From assembly GCA_963803735.1 (NCBI GenBank), contig CAWDNV010000011.1, positions 434,001-498,000 on the forward strand: a stretch of DNA of 64,000 bases. The letters are read 5' to 3'. Under the pieces are notes generated by a model, which worked only from the letters and a program-made list of their open reading frames with translations, had not been told where the DNA came from and ran no database searches. Position 1 is the stretch's first letter. Each line of letters begins with the position of its first letter. Shown piece after piece: positions 25,596 through 35,462 of this stretch. The position numbers were made by a program, and so were the translations under genes. Origin of the DNA: Palsa-189 sp963803735 (GTDB lineage: Bacteria > Acidobacteriota > Terriglobia > Acidiferrales > UBA7541).

Positions 25596-27683
25596 GTGAA
25601 GAGGATAGCTGTTCTGCTCTGCTGTTCGATCTTTCTGACTCTGGCAATTGGTCAGACCCAAAAGCCGGCTTCAACTGCGGCCGCGTCGAGGTCCGGCGAT
25701 ACCTCGGGTCCGCTGGTGGCGCGAGTTGGTGACACTGGTTTCGTCCAAGTGAGGGCAGAGAGTTTCGATGCGCTCACTCCGCAACAGAGAGCGCTGGCCT
25801 ATTGGCTTACGCAAGCGTCCATCGCGATTGACCCTATCATTTACGATCAGCTCTCGCGGTTTGGCCTCCGTCAGAAGCGGCTGCTTGAGGAGATCGTGGC
25901 CCGCCCTGGCGGTATTGATTCGGGGACAATGGCCCGCATTACCGAATTTGCCGAGCTATTCTGGGCCAACCGCGGGAACCATAACGACAACACGTCGCAA
26001 AAGTTTGTGCCTACGTTCACCTTCGATGAACTAAAGCAGGCCGCTCTCACGGCGCAGCGTAATGGCGCCATGAAGACAGCATATGGCGATTTGCCGCCGA
26101 TCACGACGCCCGCGGAACTCAACAAGGAACTCAACGAGCTTCGCGCGTCGTTTTTCGATCCTGCCTTCGAGCCGATGAGCACTGCGAAAAATCCCAAGCC
26201 CGGCGAGGATATCCTGAAGGCAAGTTCGAATACGTTCTACCAGGGGCTCACTGTCGCTGAGCTCAAGGATTTTCACGAGGAGCACCGGCTGAACTCCCGA
26301 GTGGTGAAAGACAGTAACGGTAAATTGCGCGAAGTGGTGTACCGAGCCGGCAGTCCGGACGGCAAAGTTCCTCCTGGCCTCTACGCGATTTATCTGAAAA
26401 AGGCAGTCGAGTGCCTGGAAAAGACTCGGACATTCGCCGACCCGCAGCAAGCCCAGGTAATCGGCGATTTGATCCGCTTCTATCAAATGGGCAACTTCAA
26501 CGATTGGATGAAGTTCGGCGCCGACTGGGTGCGGGATGACGCCACCATAGATTTCGCCAATGGCTTCATCGAAATTTATCGCGACGCGCGGGGCGCGAAG
26601 GGGAGTTCGCAGAGCTTTGTAACCGTTACCGACCAGAAGGTTACCGCCGCGATGGCCAAGCTCGCGGCCAATGCGAGTTATTTCGAGCAGAAAGCGCCGT
26701 GGGACGCCAAGTACAAAAAGCAAAGCTTCCAGCCGCCCGTCGTGAAAGCGGTGGAGACGCTTATCGAGACCGGCGATTTCAGCGTGACTACCATCGGCGA
26801 CAACCTGCCGAACGAAAATGAGATTCACGAAAAGTATGGAACGAAGAATTTTCTTTTTACCGGAAGCAGCCGCACGCTGGACAAGGCCGCCGGAACATCT
26901 TCAATCGAGGAGTTCGCGGCTTCGCCGGAACAGGTCGCAAGGAACAAGAAGTATGGCATCGAGGCTGAAGATCTGATGACTGCATTGCACGAAGTCATAG
27001 GCCACGGTTCAGGCAAGCTGAGCGATAAAGTTTCCGGAGGAGCCGAGCCTTATCTGAAGGAATATTTTTCCACGCTGGAAGAGGCGCGCGCGGACCTGAT
27101 GGCTTTGTGGAACGTGTGGGATCCCAAGCTGAAGGAACTCGGCTTGATTACGGACCAGGAAGAAGTCGCAAAAGCCATGTACGACAACGCTACGCTGGCC
27201 CCGCTCACTCAGTTGCGTCGAATTCCTACCGGCGACACGATCGAGGAGGATCACCAACGCGATCGCCAACTGATCGTCTTCTACGTTATGGATAAGACGG
27301 GCGGCATCGAACGCATCGAGCGCGGCGGCAAAACTTACCTGCGCGTTAAAGACTATTCGAAGATGCGCGAAGGCGTGGGCATGTTATTGGCGGAACTCAT
27401 GCGCATCAAGGCGGAAGGAGACTATGCGGCGATCAAGGCTCTGGTCGATCGCTACGGGCTCCATTTCGATCCGGCGCTGCGTGATCAGGTCCTGGCGCGT
27501 TACCGAAAGCTTAACTTGCCCACTTACTGGGCTGGAATCAATGCGGAAGTGACGGCCACGTTCGGCAAGAATTCGGAAATCGAGAAGGCCGAAATCAGTT
27601 ATCCGCGCGATCCTGTGCACCAATATCTGAAATATGGGGCGATGTTCGACAAGGGCCTGCTCGGCGCGACGTCTTTACACTAA
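25596..27683 (+). CDS. Secreted M49-family metallopeptidase (dipeptidyl-peptidase III-like)
   Basis: A 695-residue zinc peptidase with an N-terminal signal segment (LLCCSIFLTLAIGQ, possibly lipidated at Cys). The M49 zinc motif is HEVIGHGSGKL at His465-His470, followed by EEARAD with the third ligand at about Glu496. Known M49 enzymes remove dipeptides from peptide N-termini and are mostly cytoplasmic; here the signal points to the periplasm or outer face. Length and the catalytic residues fit the family. It starts with GTG at 25596, 35 bases after the rhomboid gene, and ends facing the GT39 gene. Confidence 0.88.
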   Translation: MKRIAVLLCCSIFLTLAIGQTQKPASTAAASRSGDTSGPLVARVGDTGFVQVRAESFDALTPQQRALAYWLTQASIAIDPIIYDQLSRFGLRQKRLLEEIVARPGGIDSGTMARITEFAELFWANRGNHNDNTSQKFVPTFTFDELKQAALTAQRNGAMKTAYGDLPPITTPAELNKELNELRASFFDPAFEPMSTAKNPKPGEDILKASSNTFYQGLTVAELKDFHEEHRLNSRVVKDSNGKLREVVYRAGSPDGKVPPGLYAIYLKKAVECLEKTRTFADPQQAQVIGDLIRFYQMGNFNDWMKFGADWVRDDATIDFANGFIEIYRDARGAKGSSQSFVTVTDQKVTAAMAKLAANASYFEQKAPWDAKYKKQSFQPPVVKAVETLIETGDFSVTTIGDNLPNENEIHEKYGTKNFLFTGSSRTLDKAAGTSSIEEFAASPEQVARNKKYGIEAEDLMTALHEVIGHGSGKLSDKVSGGAEPYLKEYFSTLEEARADLMALWNVWDPKLKELGLITDQEEVAKAMYDNATLAPLTQLRRIPTGDTIEEDHQRDRQLIVFYVMDKTGGIERIERGGKTYLRVKDYSKMREGVGMLLAELMRIKAEGDYAAIKALVDRYGLHFDPALRDQVLARYRKLNLPTYWAGINAEVTATFGKNSEIEKAEISYPRDPVHQYLKYGAMFDKGLLGATSLH

Positions 27684-27700
27684 GGTTACTTGCACTAATC

Positions 27701-29332
27701 TCAGCCGAAGAATTTTAGCGAAGGCCAGGCCCTCGAAAGTGGCACGCGCGGATGGCGGCAAAGGTATACGGGAAGATTACTTTCGTCGGGAACAGCATAA
27801 GGATCAAAAATCGTCGTCGCCCTCTGAACATCCGCAAAGAGAAGCTCTAGTTTGTTTTTGTCCATGCCGACGGCGATTACTATATCCGGCGAGCCAGACC
27901 CGGGACCCCAAAGATAGTAGTTATTGTGAGGGCTGATAGCCCGCGGCAGACCATAAGACGCGCCAAAGTAATCGATGGCGCCGGCTTCACCGTAATTGGC
28001 GGCAAGAATCGTGCAATGAGTCCGATCCTCCGGAGATAAGCCCTTATAAACCGACGCGACGGACTTCACCTGATTGGGCCAGCCAAACATGTCCGCGAAG
28101 AATTGCGGCAGCTTGCCTGAGTCGTAATTTTCGACGCGCACTTTGTGGATGTCCCAGAAATTCGAATAAGCTGCCGCCGCTTCGACGGGCAGGATCGGCA
28201 ACGCCAGCGGCGCTGCAACGATTCCGCCGACGGTTAGCGGAACCAGAATGGCTTGCCGAACCCATTCCCAATGCCGCTCCTCAATGCGGCTCTCGATCCA
28301 TACGGCACCTGCGGCAAACAACATGGGATAGATTGGCGCGACGTAATAAATGCGGCCTTTCAGAACGATCATCTGTATGAGAACAAGAAGATAGGTCCAT
28401 CCAAGAAAGCGGAAGGCGCGGCCGTCTCTGCTGCCAAGAAAGAACCACAGTCCCGCCAGAACCACAGGGAAGGCTAAAGGATGAACGAGCAGGGCTTGCT
28501 CCGCGATAAAGGCATACCAGGAAACAGGCGCATTCTTGAGTCGAGCGGCATTCTCGAGGACTTCGATAGTAGGAAAGCGATTCCTGATTTCCCACAAGAG
28601 ATTCGGGAGAAAAATCAGAAATGCCGTCAGGGCCCCGAGCCAAATCCAGACACTGCGCAGGTAGCGTGTGCCGGACGTGATCAGCAGGGAAAGAAAAAAC
28701 GCCAGGCCAAAAAATAAGGTGGAATGTTTATTCAGAATTCCAACGCCCGCAATCCCGCCAAAAAGCAGCCACAAACGAGGAGAACCGCCTTTGGCTATGC
28801 GGAGGGCGACGGCCACACAGCCCATCCAAAAGAGCGGCTCAAAGGAATTCATGGAAAGGAAACTGTCCATGGTCAGGTAAATCGGGCAGAGAAAGACAGC
28901 CGCGGCGGCGAGCAGGTATGCAAAGCGGCGCCCGCCAAATTCGCGGACCATCCACGCAGTGAACAACACCTTGGCTGCCGCCGATAACGCCGGGAAAAGG
29001 CGAATCGCGTAAAGCGAATCGCCCAGCAGCCTCCGCGCGAACCAGCAGATGACCGCGACCAGCGGAGCATGATCCACATAGCCCCAGGCCAGATGCTGTC
29101 CGCAGGCGGCGTAGTACAACTCGTCGCGAAAGTAGCCGTAGCGATTGGCAGTCAGCAGATGGATAAGGAACGCCCCCGCGGCGAAAGCGCAAACGATTGC
29201 CGCATCGCTCGCAGACCAGGCGGTTGTCTCGACAATGGGTTGGAGAATGGAGGGCTCAAGAGCGAGATCGTTCGGAGTGAGTTGCGGCTCCGTCAAGGCA
29301 AGCAGTTCCGTTTTGTTTCGCCAATTCGCCAA
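27701..29332 (-). CDS. Membrane glycosyltransferase, GT39/ArnT-like (PMT-2 family)
   Basis: A 543-residue integral membrane protein with about 10-11 helices. The first periplasmic loop has GYFRDELYYAACGQHL with the conserved acidic pair, followed by GYVDHAPLVAV, typical of lipid-linked sugar transferases of the ArnT/dolichol-mannosyl group. The C-terminal third is a soluble periplasmic domain. It would move a sugar from a polyprenyl carrier to a lipid or protein; donor and acceptor are unknown. The gene converges with the M49 gene, with only 17 bases between the stops and no visible terminator. Confidence 0.85.
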   Translation of the reverse strand: MANWRNKTELLALTEPQLTPNDLALEPSILQPIVETTAWSASDAAIVCAFAAGAFLIHLLTANRYGYFRDELYYAACGQHLAWGYVDHAPLVAVICWFARRLLGDSLYAIRLFPALSAAAKVLFTAWMVREFGGRRFAYLLAAAAVFLCPIYLTMDSFLSMNSFEPLFWMGCVAVALRIAKGGSPRLWLLFGGIAGVGILNKHSTLFFGLAFFLSLLITSGTRYLRSVWIWLGALTAFLIFLPNLLWEIRNRFPTIEVLENAARLKNAPVSWYAFIAEQALLVHPLAFPVVLAGLWFFLGSRDGRAFRFLGWTYLLVLIQMIVLKGRIYYVAPIYPMLFAAGAVWIESRIEERHWEWVRQAILVPLTVGGIVAAPLALPILPVEAAAAYSNFWDIHKVRVENYDSGKLPQFFADMFGWPNQVKSVASVYKGLSPEDRTHCTILAANYGEAGAIDYFGASYGLPRAISPHNNYYLWGPGSGSPDIVIAVGMDKNKLELLFADVQRATTIFDPYAVPDESNLPVYLCRHPRVPLSRAWPSLKFFG

Positions 29333-29769
29333 ATTTTCCGCCCGAGATGCAGCTTAGTTTTTTACGATGCGGTTGCGCATGATACCACTCAAATTCCAAC
29401 GAGCTAGAGCCCGAATAGCCAACTTATCAAAATTTAGCGAGTTTTGACTCGATCTTTTCTCATAGTCATCTGGGGCAAATGCCGAAACGAGCACCCACAG
29501 AGCGCTAAAAGCTTCGCGTTATCCGGCCAGATACCGACCCAGGCTTAGAGTGCAGCCGACTATCCCATGGTATGTGCAATGTAGGTACTGCATGCCAGCG
29601 GTCCTCAATGCGAATACAGGGCGCCAGCCTAGGGTCTACAGCCGGTGTTCGATTCTTGCCCACGAGGTTGTGATTTAAGGTGCATGCAACAGGCCGACTT
29701 CGGCTTCAGCTCCGTCGCTTCAGGGATCGTTGGCGACACGGAGCCACATGATGGGGTGGAGGAAAAAAC
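29333..29769. other. Intergenic stretch between divergent genes
   Basis: About 440 bases upstream of both the GT39 gene and the outer-membrane protein gene. I see no gene, repeat or clear promoter in it. Confidence 0.4.
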
Positions 29770-30419
29770 ATGAAAATTCGAAACGCAGCCTTCGCAGTCA
29801 CAGCACTGCTGATTTTGGGCTTCGCTATGGCTGGATATGCTCAGGAACCGAAGGAGCATTGGTACACATTTAACGCGGGTGCAGGATTCACTCCGCTCTT
29901 CGGGCAGGTGAGTAACCGGCTCAATAACGGATGGAACGCCACGGGCGGCGCTGGCGTTCGAATTACGTCGCACTTCGAGGTGAACGCTCAATTCATGTAC
30001 AGCGGACTTGGCGTCAAGCCGATCGTACTAGCCGAAGCGGGCGTGCCGTCAGCGAACTCGCACGTATGGTCGATCAGTGCCGATCCTAAGCTCCGCTTTG
30101 GAGGCGCCCGGCGTTTCGATCCCTACCTGGTGGGGGTGTCGGATATTACCGGCGAACTGTGAATTTCACAGCTCCGACAACGATTCCCGTAACGCTCTTC
30201 GATCCGTTTTTTGGCGTCCTATTTCCGGGACTCCTGCCGGCAGACATTCAACTTGGCAGCATCACTCGTTCGTCAATTGGAGGCAGTGCTGGCGCGGGAT
30301 TTCACATCCGGATGGGCGATTCGACCGTCAAGTTTTTTGCAGAGGCCCGATACCACTATGCCGGCACCGGACCAATTCCAACGCGGATGATTCCCGCTAC
30401 GGTTGGATTCGAATGGTGA
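29770..30419 (+). pseudogene. Outer-membrane beta-barrel protein, interrupted by a frameshift
   Basis: The first part (from ATG 29770, GGAGGA upstream) has a signal peptide ending AGYAQ and amphipathic strands (WYTFNAGAGFTPLFG, NATGGAGVRI). It stops soon after RFDPYLVGV. In the next frame the reading continues as GGVGYYRRTVNFTAPTT and ends in FFAEARYHYAG and VGFEW, a typical barrel ending in an aromatic residue. One missing G in the run at 30132-30136 explains the break. Joined, the protein is about 216 residues, an OmpA/OmpW-like eight-strand barrel. It may be an assembly error, a real mutation or a switchable run. Confidence 0.8.
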
Positions 30420-30504
30420 TTTGAGCCACAAATCGGCTACCGTTTTTTCGATAGCATCAATATTAGGTTGACTGCAGCAAGTGAGTTGAATATTCTGCCC
30501 CGCT

Positions 30505-31077
30505 ATGCGACGGGGTCTCTGGACCGTCTTAATTGCCGTTTTTGTTTTGGCGTTCAGCGCAAAGGTGCGAGCGGGAGAAAACGATTACGAGCTGACGCTG
30601 CGCCAAGGTGTGCCAGCCAAAGTTATCCTGAAAGGCTGTCATAAGCTGGAGAGCATCGCCGTGGACTTCGACGGCAATGGCGATCCTTATCAGGCCCAGT
30701 GGTGGCGGTGCGGTTCCTCGAATCCAAACCGAAAAAAAGGGCGTTTCCCGATCAGCTACATATTAATACAGCCGCCGCGAGGCAAAGCAGGACGTCCGGG
30801 AGCAACGCTCACGAACTCGGGAAACTCCGACGAATATTTCATCGAGGAACCGCAGAAAATCACGCAGGAATCCAGTTCCCGGCAGCTTTTGCTCATCTCC
30901 GGCCGATACTATGAGGCAGACGAGGGCAAAACCTCGTGCCTGCTCGGACCGGTCGGTGAGCAATTCGACTGCTGGCCTTCTCTCGAAAGTGCAAGAGTTA
31001 TGGATGAAAACTCCCATAAGCAAAAGAGCCTCTTCCGCAAAGTTGATGACTTTCTCAGCGGTCAGAACCTTCCCTAA
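30505..31077 (+). CDS. Secreted hypothetical protein
   Basis: A 190-residue protein with a clear signal peptide (LWTVLIAVFVLAFSAKVRAG). I do not recognise a domain. It has Cys residues at about 45, 69, 148 and 156, which could form disulfides in the periplasm, and a run IQPPRGKAGRPGATLTNSG that looks flexible. The ribosome site is weak. It lies between the frameshifted barrel and the first SoxC-like gene; no link can be shown. Confidence 0.65.
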   Translation: MRRGLWTVLIAVFVLAFSAKVRAGENDYELTLRQGVPAKVILKGCHKLESIAVDFDGNGDPYQAQWWRCGSSNPNRKKGRFPISYILIQPPRGKAGRPGATLTNSGNSDEYFIEEPQKITQESSSRQLLLISGRYYEADEGKTSCLLGPVGEQFDCWPSLESARVMDENSHKQKSLFRKVDDFLSGQNLP

Positions 31078-31234
31078 CGGCGTCAAGCCGGCCTCAGAAG
31101 TAGCAACTCGACTAACGCAATCGACCAACAGAATGGACTCTCAATTTTCTTGACATTTGGGGCCGGGAGGCGGAATTTTGGTCGCATCGTTCGATCTCCT
31201 TAGCCCCGATGAAATGCCCAGTCAGGAGGCACAG

Positions 31235-32527
31235 ATGAGTTCTAAACGGTCTCCCCGGAGACAATTCCTGAAAAAGGGCGCCGCGCTGGCCGGCTTGGCA
31301 GCCGGTGCAGTTTCTTCCCCGGCCAAGAATCTCTTTGCTGCCGATACACCTGCGGCGGGCGGGGAAGCCTTGCATGCTTACGGTGAGCGTTCGCATTTCG
31401 AGAAGGACGCGCGTATTGGCAGCATCGCCATGTGGCCGATTGTGCCCGGCGCGCGGCGCGACTACGGTTTCCGCTCGCCGCTTCAGGATTCCATCGGGAT
31501 CATTACCCCGGCGCCATTGCATTTCATCATCTCCCACGGCCACGAACCGCCGGACATCGATCCGCACGAGCATCGGCTGATGATTCATGGAATGGTGGAC
31601 CGGCCGTTGATCTTTTCGCTGGATGAGATCAAGCGGCTGCCTTCGGTCTCGCGGCTGCATTTCCTCGAATGCCATGGTAATAGCGCGACGTCAGGCCCTA
31701 CCGGCGACCCGCGAAAAGCTCCCAATGCCACCGTGCAGGAAACTCACGGCCTCACGAGCTGCAGCATCTGGACCGGCGTGGCGCTCTCGGTTTTACTTGG
31801 CCAAGTGGGCGTGCAAAAAGGCGCGAGCTGGATCGTTGCCGAGGGTACTGAAGAGGGCAAGCACTCGAAGAGTATTCCGCTTGAGAAAGCCATGGATGAT
31901 TGCCTTGTCGTATACGGCCAGAACGGCGAGGCGCTACGGCCCGAGCAGGGTTATCCATTGCGCTTGCTGGTACCGGGCTGGCAAGGCATCAACAATGTGA
32001 AGTGGGTCCGGCGGATTTACGTGGTCGACGAACCTTACATGGCCATGATGGAAAGCACGAAGTACCCTAGTCCGCGCCTGGACGGCAAGTCGCGCTGGTT
32101 TGAATCGGAGATGGGACCGAAATCGGTGATCACGCGCCCTTCCGGCGGACAGCAATTGTCCGCGCGCGGCTTCTATGAAATTACCGGGCTGGCGTGGTCC
32201 GGTGGCGGCGCCATTCGCCGCGTCGAAATCTCAGTGGACGGCGGCCGAACGTGGAAAGACGCGCAGCTTCAACAGCCGATCGCGCCCAAGGCACACACGC
32301 GGTTCGGGCTGGCTTGGACTTGGAATGGCGAGGAAGCAGTGCTCCAATCCCGCTGCACCGATGACCAGGGGCACGTTCAGCCGACGTTAAACGAACTCGC
32401 AAAATTCTGGGGGGTCGGCATGGATTATTTCCAGCTGCCTCCTGCTACGGCAGATATGGGGAATTTCAATGCAATTCAGCCGTGGAAGGTAAACCGCGAT
32501 GGGAGCGTCAGCAATGCGCTGCTTTAA
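31235..32527 (+). CDS. soxC: SoxC-like sulfite dehydrogenase, molybdopterin subunit, Tat-exported (copy 1)
   Basis: A protein of about 430 residues with a twin-arginine signal (SPRRQFLKKGAALAG). The sulfite-oxidase fold follows, with the molybdenum-ligating Cys146 in FLECHGNS and the C-terminal dimerisation domain (about 320-425, GLAWSGGGAIRRVEISVDGG). It would oxidise a sulfur or other small substrate in the periplasm and pass electrons to the partner cytochrome. The ATG at 31235 has AGGAGG at the right distance; the longer frame from 31157 is not needed. The next gene, a SoxD-like cytochrome, overlaps it by 14 bases. No soxXYZAB genes are in the window, so thiosulfate oxidation is not implied. 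Confidence 0.9.
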   Translation: MSSKRSPRRQFLKKGAALAGLAAGAVSSPAKNLFAADTPAAGGEALHAYGERSHFEKDARIGSIAMWPIVPGARRDYGFRSPLQDSIGIITPAPLHFIISHGHEPPDIDPHEHRLMIHGMVDRPLIFSLDEIKRLPSVSRLHFLECHGNSATSGPTGDPRKAPNATVQETHGLTSCSIWTGVALSVLLGQVGVQKGASWIVAEGTEEGKHSKSIPLEKAMDDCLVVYGQNGEALRPEQGYPLRLLVPGWQGINNVKWVRRIYVVDEPYMAMMESTKYPSPRLDGKSRWFESEMGPKSVITRPSGGQQLSARGFYEITGLAWSGGGAIRRVEISVDGGRTWKDAQLQQPIAPKAHTRFGLAWTWNGEEAVLQSRCTDDQGHVQPTLNELAKFWGVGMDYFQLPPATADMGNFNAIQPWKVNRDGSVSNALL

Positions 32528-33098
32528 TTTCTGTTTGGCACTCACGGTTTGTGGCTTCGCGGCATGTGCTGCTGCATTCGCGCAAACGCCGAGCTACAGC
32601 AATGTGGGACGGACACCGACCAAGGAAGAAATGCAGGCCTGGAACCAATCGATCGGGCCGGAGGGCAAAGAACTTCCGCCGGGAAGCGGCACTGGCAAGG
32701 AAGGCGAGAAGATTTTCGGCGAAAAATGTGCGGCGTGCCACGGACCCGCCGGTGAAGGCAGCCAGCTTGCGCCACGCCTGGTGGGAGGCAGAGCCCCCCT
32801 CAATACTCCTACACCTTCACGGACGCTTGCCAACTACTGGCCGTTTGCCACCACGATATGGGACTACATCAATCGTGCCATGCCGCCGAAGCAACAGGGG
32901 TCGCTTAGCGCCAGCGACGTTTACGCGCTGACGGCGTTCATTCTCTACCGCAACGAGATCATCCCCGAAACGGAGGTCATCGACGCCGCGAGCCTGCCCA
33001 AAGTGAAGATGCCCAACCGCGACGATTTCGTTCCACATGACCTGAAAGACATTCACGATTTGCGCGCGAGGGGATGCAGCGCGGGGCACTGCCCTTAG
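32514..33098 (+). CDS. soxD: SoxD-like cytochrome c (copy 1)
   Basis: A protein of about 194 residues with a signal peptide (CLALTVCGFAACAAAFAQ), one heme motif CAACH at about 80 and a class I cytochrome fold (TIWDYINRAMPP, DVYALTAFILYRNEI). It is the expected electron-accepting partner of the SoxC-like protein just upstream. I chose ATG 32514, which overlaps the soxC stop by 14 bases; an ATG at 32499 is also open. A second, related cytochrome lies at 43248-43784 in the same arrangement with another SoxC-like gene. Confidence 0.88.
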   Translation: MRCFNFCLALTVCGFAACAAAFAQTPSYSNVGRTPTKEEMQAWNQSIGPEGKELPPGSGTGKEGEKIFGEKCAACHGPAGEGSQLAPRLVGGRAPLNTPTPSRTLANYWPFATTIWDYINRAMPPKQQGSLSASDVYALTAFILYRNEIIPETEVIDAASLPKVKMPNRDDFVPHDLKDIHDLRARGCSAGHCP

Positions 33099-33125
33099 GC
33101 GGCACGAATAGGGGACGACCAAAAC

Positions 33126-33605
33126 TCACAGGGTGCCCAGGGCGTTTATGCCTGCCTGGGCGCATTGCTCATCCTGAAGACTGGCTCCTCCGCTGACCCC
33201 GATCGAACCGACTACCTTTCCCTCCGCCATGATAGGCAGACCACCCTGTACGCCTAAAATGCCAAGCGTGATCAAGTGCGCCTGATCCTTGTCGATCAGA
33301 TCCTGAAAGGCCTTGCTGGGGCGCTTGAATTTTAGCGCCGTTCGCGCCTTGCCTTGCGATACGTCAATGCTCCCTAGCTGAGCGCCGTCCATCCGCTCGA
33401 GATAGAGGAGATTGCCGCCATCGTCTAACACGCTGATCACCATGGTCCAATTGTTTTTGGCAGCTTCCGCTTCGGCGGCGGCTGCCATCTTTTTCGCTGC
33501 AGCCAGGCTCAACGTTTTCTTTTCAACTAACTGAGCCGAGGCGTTCGTTACCGAAATACTCAAAAGTGAAATCCCTATTACACATGCCAGAACGATCTTC
33601 GACAT
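33126..33605 (-). CDS. Secreted GlcG/HbpS-like heme-binding family protein
   Basis: A 159-residue protein with a signal peptide (about 1-24) and a single GlcG/HbpS domain (formerly DUF336), recognisable by TLSLAAAKKMAAAAEAEA, MVISVLDDGGNLLYLERMDGA and GGLPIMAEGKVVGSIGVSGG. Some family members bind heme or degrade it, and others have no known role. It converges with the soxD copy 1 gene, 27 bases away. Position in a cytochrome-rich cluster agrees with heme handling, but this is only inference. Confidence 0.82.
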   Translation of the reverse strand: MSKIVLACVIGISLLSISVTNASAQLVEKKTLSLAAAKKMAAAAEAEAAKNNWTMVISVLDDGGNLLYLERMDGAQLGSIDVSQGKARTALKFKRPSKAFQDLIDKDQAHLITLGILGVQGGLPIMAEGKVVGSIGVSGGASLQDEQCAQAGINALGTL

Positions 33606-33829
33606 CGTCAGCCTCCTTGGCTTCGAGCCGCCAAATCTAACATGTCGGGTTAGCTAGTGAGAACTGCCTCTCCAAATCACTGATGCAGCGTCAGCAGAAC
33701 TGACGGGAAACCGTTGGGGGACGCGCCCTGCGAGAATCTTTTCAGACATTTCTCCCAGCAGAAAATGGCGTACAATCTGGCCATTGCGGTTTATCCGGTG
33801 GGCTACCCGTCTCGTGAAAGAGGGGCAAA

Positions 33830-34747
33830 ATGCGAAATTTTGCGATTGTCAGCATGGCGCTGTTAGCGACACTAATCTGCAGGCCGGTCGCATTCGCGCA
33901 GGGAACCGCCGGGCAAACCAGTGACGCGAAGCCTGAGAGGCCGGGGCTGGAAGTGCCATTAGTTACGCCGGGGCCGGGCTGGAAGGCCTGTCCGCATTGC
34001 GAGAACGAAGCCTACAAGACAGAGGACCGAAAGAAAGCGAACGTAGATAAGCACCCCTTCGATGCGCACGATATATCGGGAATTTGGAGCGGCAATCCCC
34101 ATGACCTGGAGGTGAATGGCATGCCCCTCGATATGAAAGCCCTTCCGCCGCTCACGCCTTATGGAAAGAAGTTATTCGACGCCAATCAAAGCGATTCAAC
34201 GCAGTGGAATTCAAAAGATCCGGTGAATATTTGTGATCCGATGGGCTGGCCACGGTGGATCACTTACAACTTTGGATTCCAGTTCGTTGTATTACCGGAC
34301 CGCATTTTGCAATTCATCGAGTGGGGGCACACCTGGCGGGACATTTGGACTGACAGACGCAAACTGCCGGCGAATCCTCCCATCCCGCGATATCTGGGAT
34401 ATGCCGTGGGCAGGTGGGAAGGAGATACGTTCGTCGTTGAGTCCAATGGCTACGACGACAGGTCGTGGGTTGCTCCAACTCCGGTGCAGCGTACTGGCGC
34501 AGAGAAACCGGGCGGCTATCCGCACACTGATGAGATGCGGGTTGAGGAACGGTACAAGCGGCTCAACTACGGATTGCTTCAGGTTACGCTGACAGTCATC
34601 GACCCGAAGATATATACGGCGCCCTGGACGACAACGGGCACAGTTACACTGATTCCGAACAGTGAGCTTGGGGAACATTTCTGCGTTCCATCGGACAGCA
34701 TCAATTTTAATAATCAGAATACGATTCCGACGGTTGCGAAGCCGTAA
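33830..34747 (+). CDS. Secreted GxW(E/D)GD-family protein (paralog 1)
   Basis: A 305-residue secreted protein with signal peptide to about AFAQ. I do not know a named domain. It shares a clear set of motifs with three other proteins in the window (36488, 41270, 48304): D-I-S-G-x-W (DISGIWSG), C-D-P-x-G-x-P-R (CDPMGWPRW), GRWEGDTFVVES, DDRSW, GYPHTDEMRVEERY and a final Cys (HFCVPSD). It alone has an early CPHC. A DUF6152-like gene follows 54 bases downstream, as in the other copies. Probably periplasmic; role unknown. A possible TACAAT box lies near 33772. Confidence 0.8.
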   Translation: MRNFAIVSMALLATLICRPVAFAQGTAGQTSDAKPERPGLEVPLVTPGPGWKACPHCENEAYKTEDRKKANVDKHPFDAHDISGIWSGNPHDLEVNGMPLDMKALPPLTPYGKKLFDANQSDSTQWNSKDPVNICDPMGWPRWITYNFGFQFVVLPDRILQFIEWGHTWRDIWTDRRKLPANPPIPRYLGYAVGRWEGDTFVVESNGYDDRSWVAPTPVQRTGAEKPGGYPHTDEMRVEERYKRLNYGLLQVTLTVIDPKIYTAPWTTTGTVTLIPNSELGEHFCVPSDSINFNNQNTIPTVAKP

Positions 34748-34801
34748 GGGTAAGGGTTGTCCCTGAAACTTTTGGCAGCAGTCTAAAAAGAGGAGGGGAA
34801 G

Positions 34802-35284
34802 ATGTCGCGAGCTATGCTCATCGTTGCAGTGGTGGCTACTTTCGTTGCATTACCAATGGTGACCTCTCCCGTCCTGGCACATCACGGGAATGCGGCGTGG
34901 GCCGCAACCGAAGTGACAGTAAAGGGTACCGTGGTGGATTTTGTTTGGAGAAATCCGCACGTGTTGCTCGTTTGGACTACAAAGGATGATAGCGGCAAAG
35001 CTGTGCAGTGGACCGGCGAAGTCGGTTCTCCGGAATCTATGATGGCGGACGACGGTTGGACCAAGCAGACGTTCAAGCCCGGCGACGAACTGATTCTGGT
35101 GCTCCGCCCGGCAAAGTCGGGCGTGCCTAATGGCGTGATCGATCAGATCAAGAGAGCCGATGGGAGTGTCGTGATGCGCTATTCGCGGCAAGCTGGTTCC
35201 GGAAATTATGCAGGCCAGTTGTCGAAGGAAGATCAGGAAAAGCGGGATAAAGCCGCCGCCGAAGCCGATAAGTCAAAGAATTGA
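34802..35284 (+). CDS. Secreted AHH/NPH-family protein, DUF6152-like (paralog 1)
   Basis: A 160-residue secreted protein. The signal peptide ends LPMVTSPVLA, and cleavage there would leave His-His at the mature N-terminus (HHGNAAW). Other shared residues with the three paralogs are the FVWRNPH motif, a K-D pair (TTKDDSG), a central Trp and PGDEL. The family matches what I remember as Pfam DUF6152, of unknown function. A free N-terminal His next to His, plus the NPH His, looks suited to copper binding; this is inference. This copy has a longer charged C-terminal tail. It follows GxW(E/D)GD paralog 1 and starts after AGGAGG. Confidence 0.83.
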   Translation: MSRAMLIVAVVATFVALPMVTSPVLAHHGNAAWAATEVTVKGTVVDFVWRNPHVLLVWTTKDDSGKAVQWTGEVGSPESMMADDGWTKQTFKPGDELILVLRPAKSGVPNGVIDQIKRADGSVVMRYSRQAGSGNYAGQLSKEDQEKRDKAAAEADKSKN

Positions 35285-35350
35285 CGCAACACTCGCCAGC
35301 CGTCTTCAAATTTCTGCGTTATTCAGCCGCGTTCAGATCGCCCGAATTGT

Positions 35351-35427
<77 letters not shown>

Positions 35428-35462
35428 CTGTGCTCACAACATAACACAGGACAGAAGTGCAA

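Noticed and set aside
31235..33098. Complete thiosulfate-oxidising Sox system
   Set aside because: Only SoxC/SoxD-like genes are present; soxX, Y, Z, A and B are not in the window.
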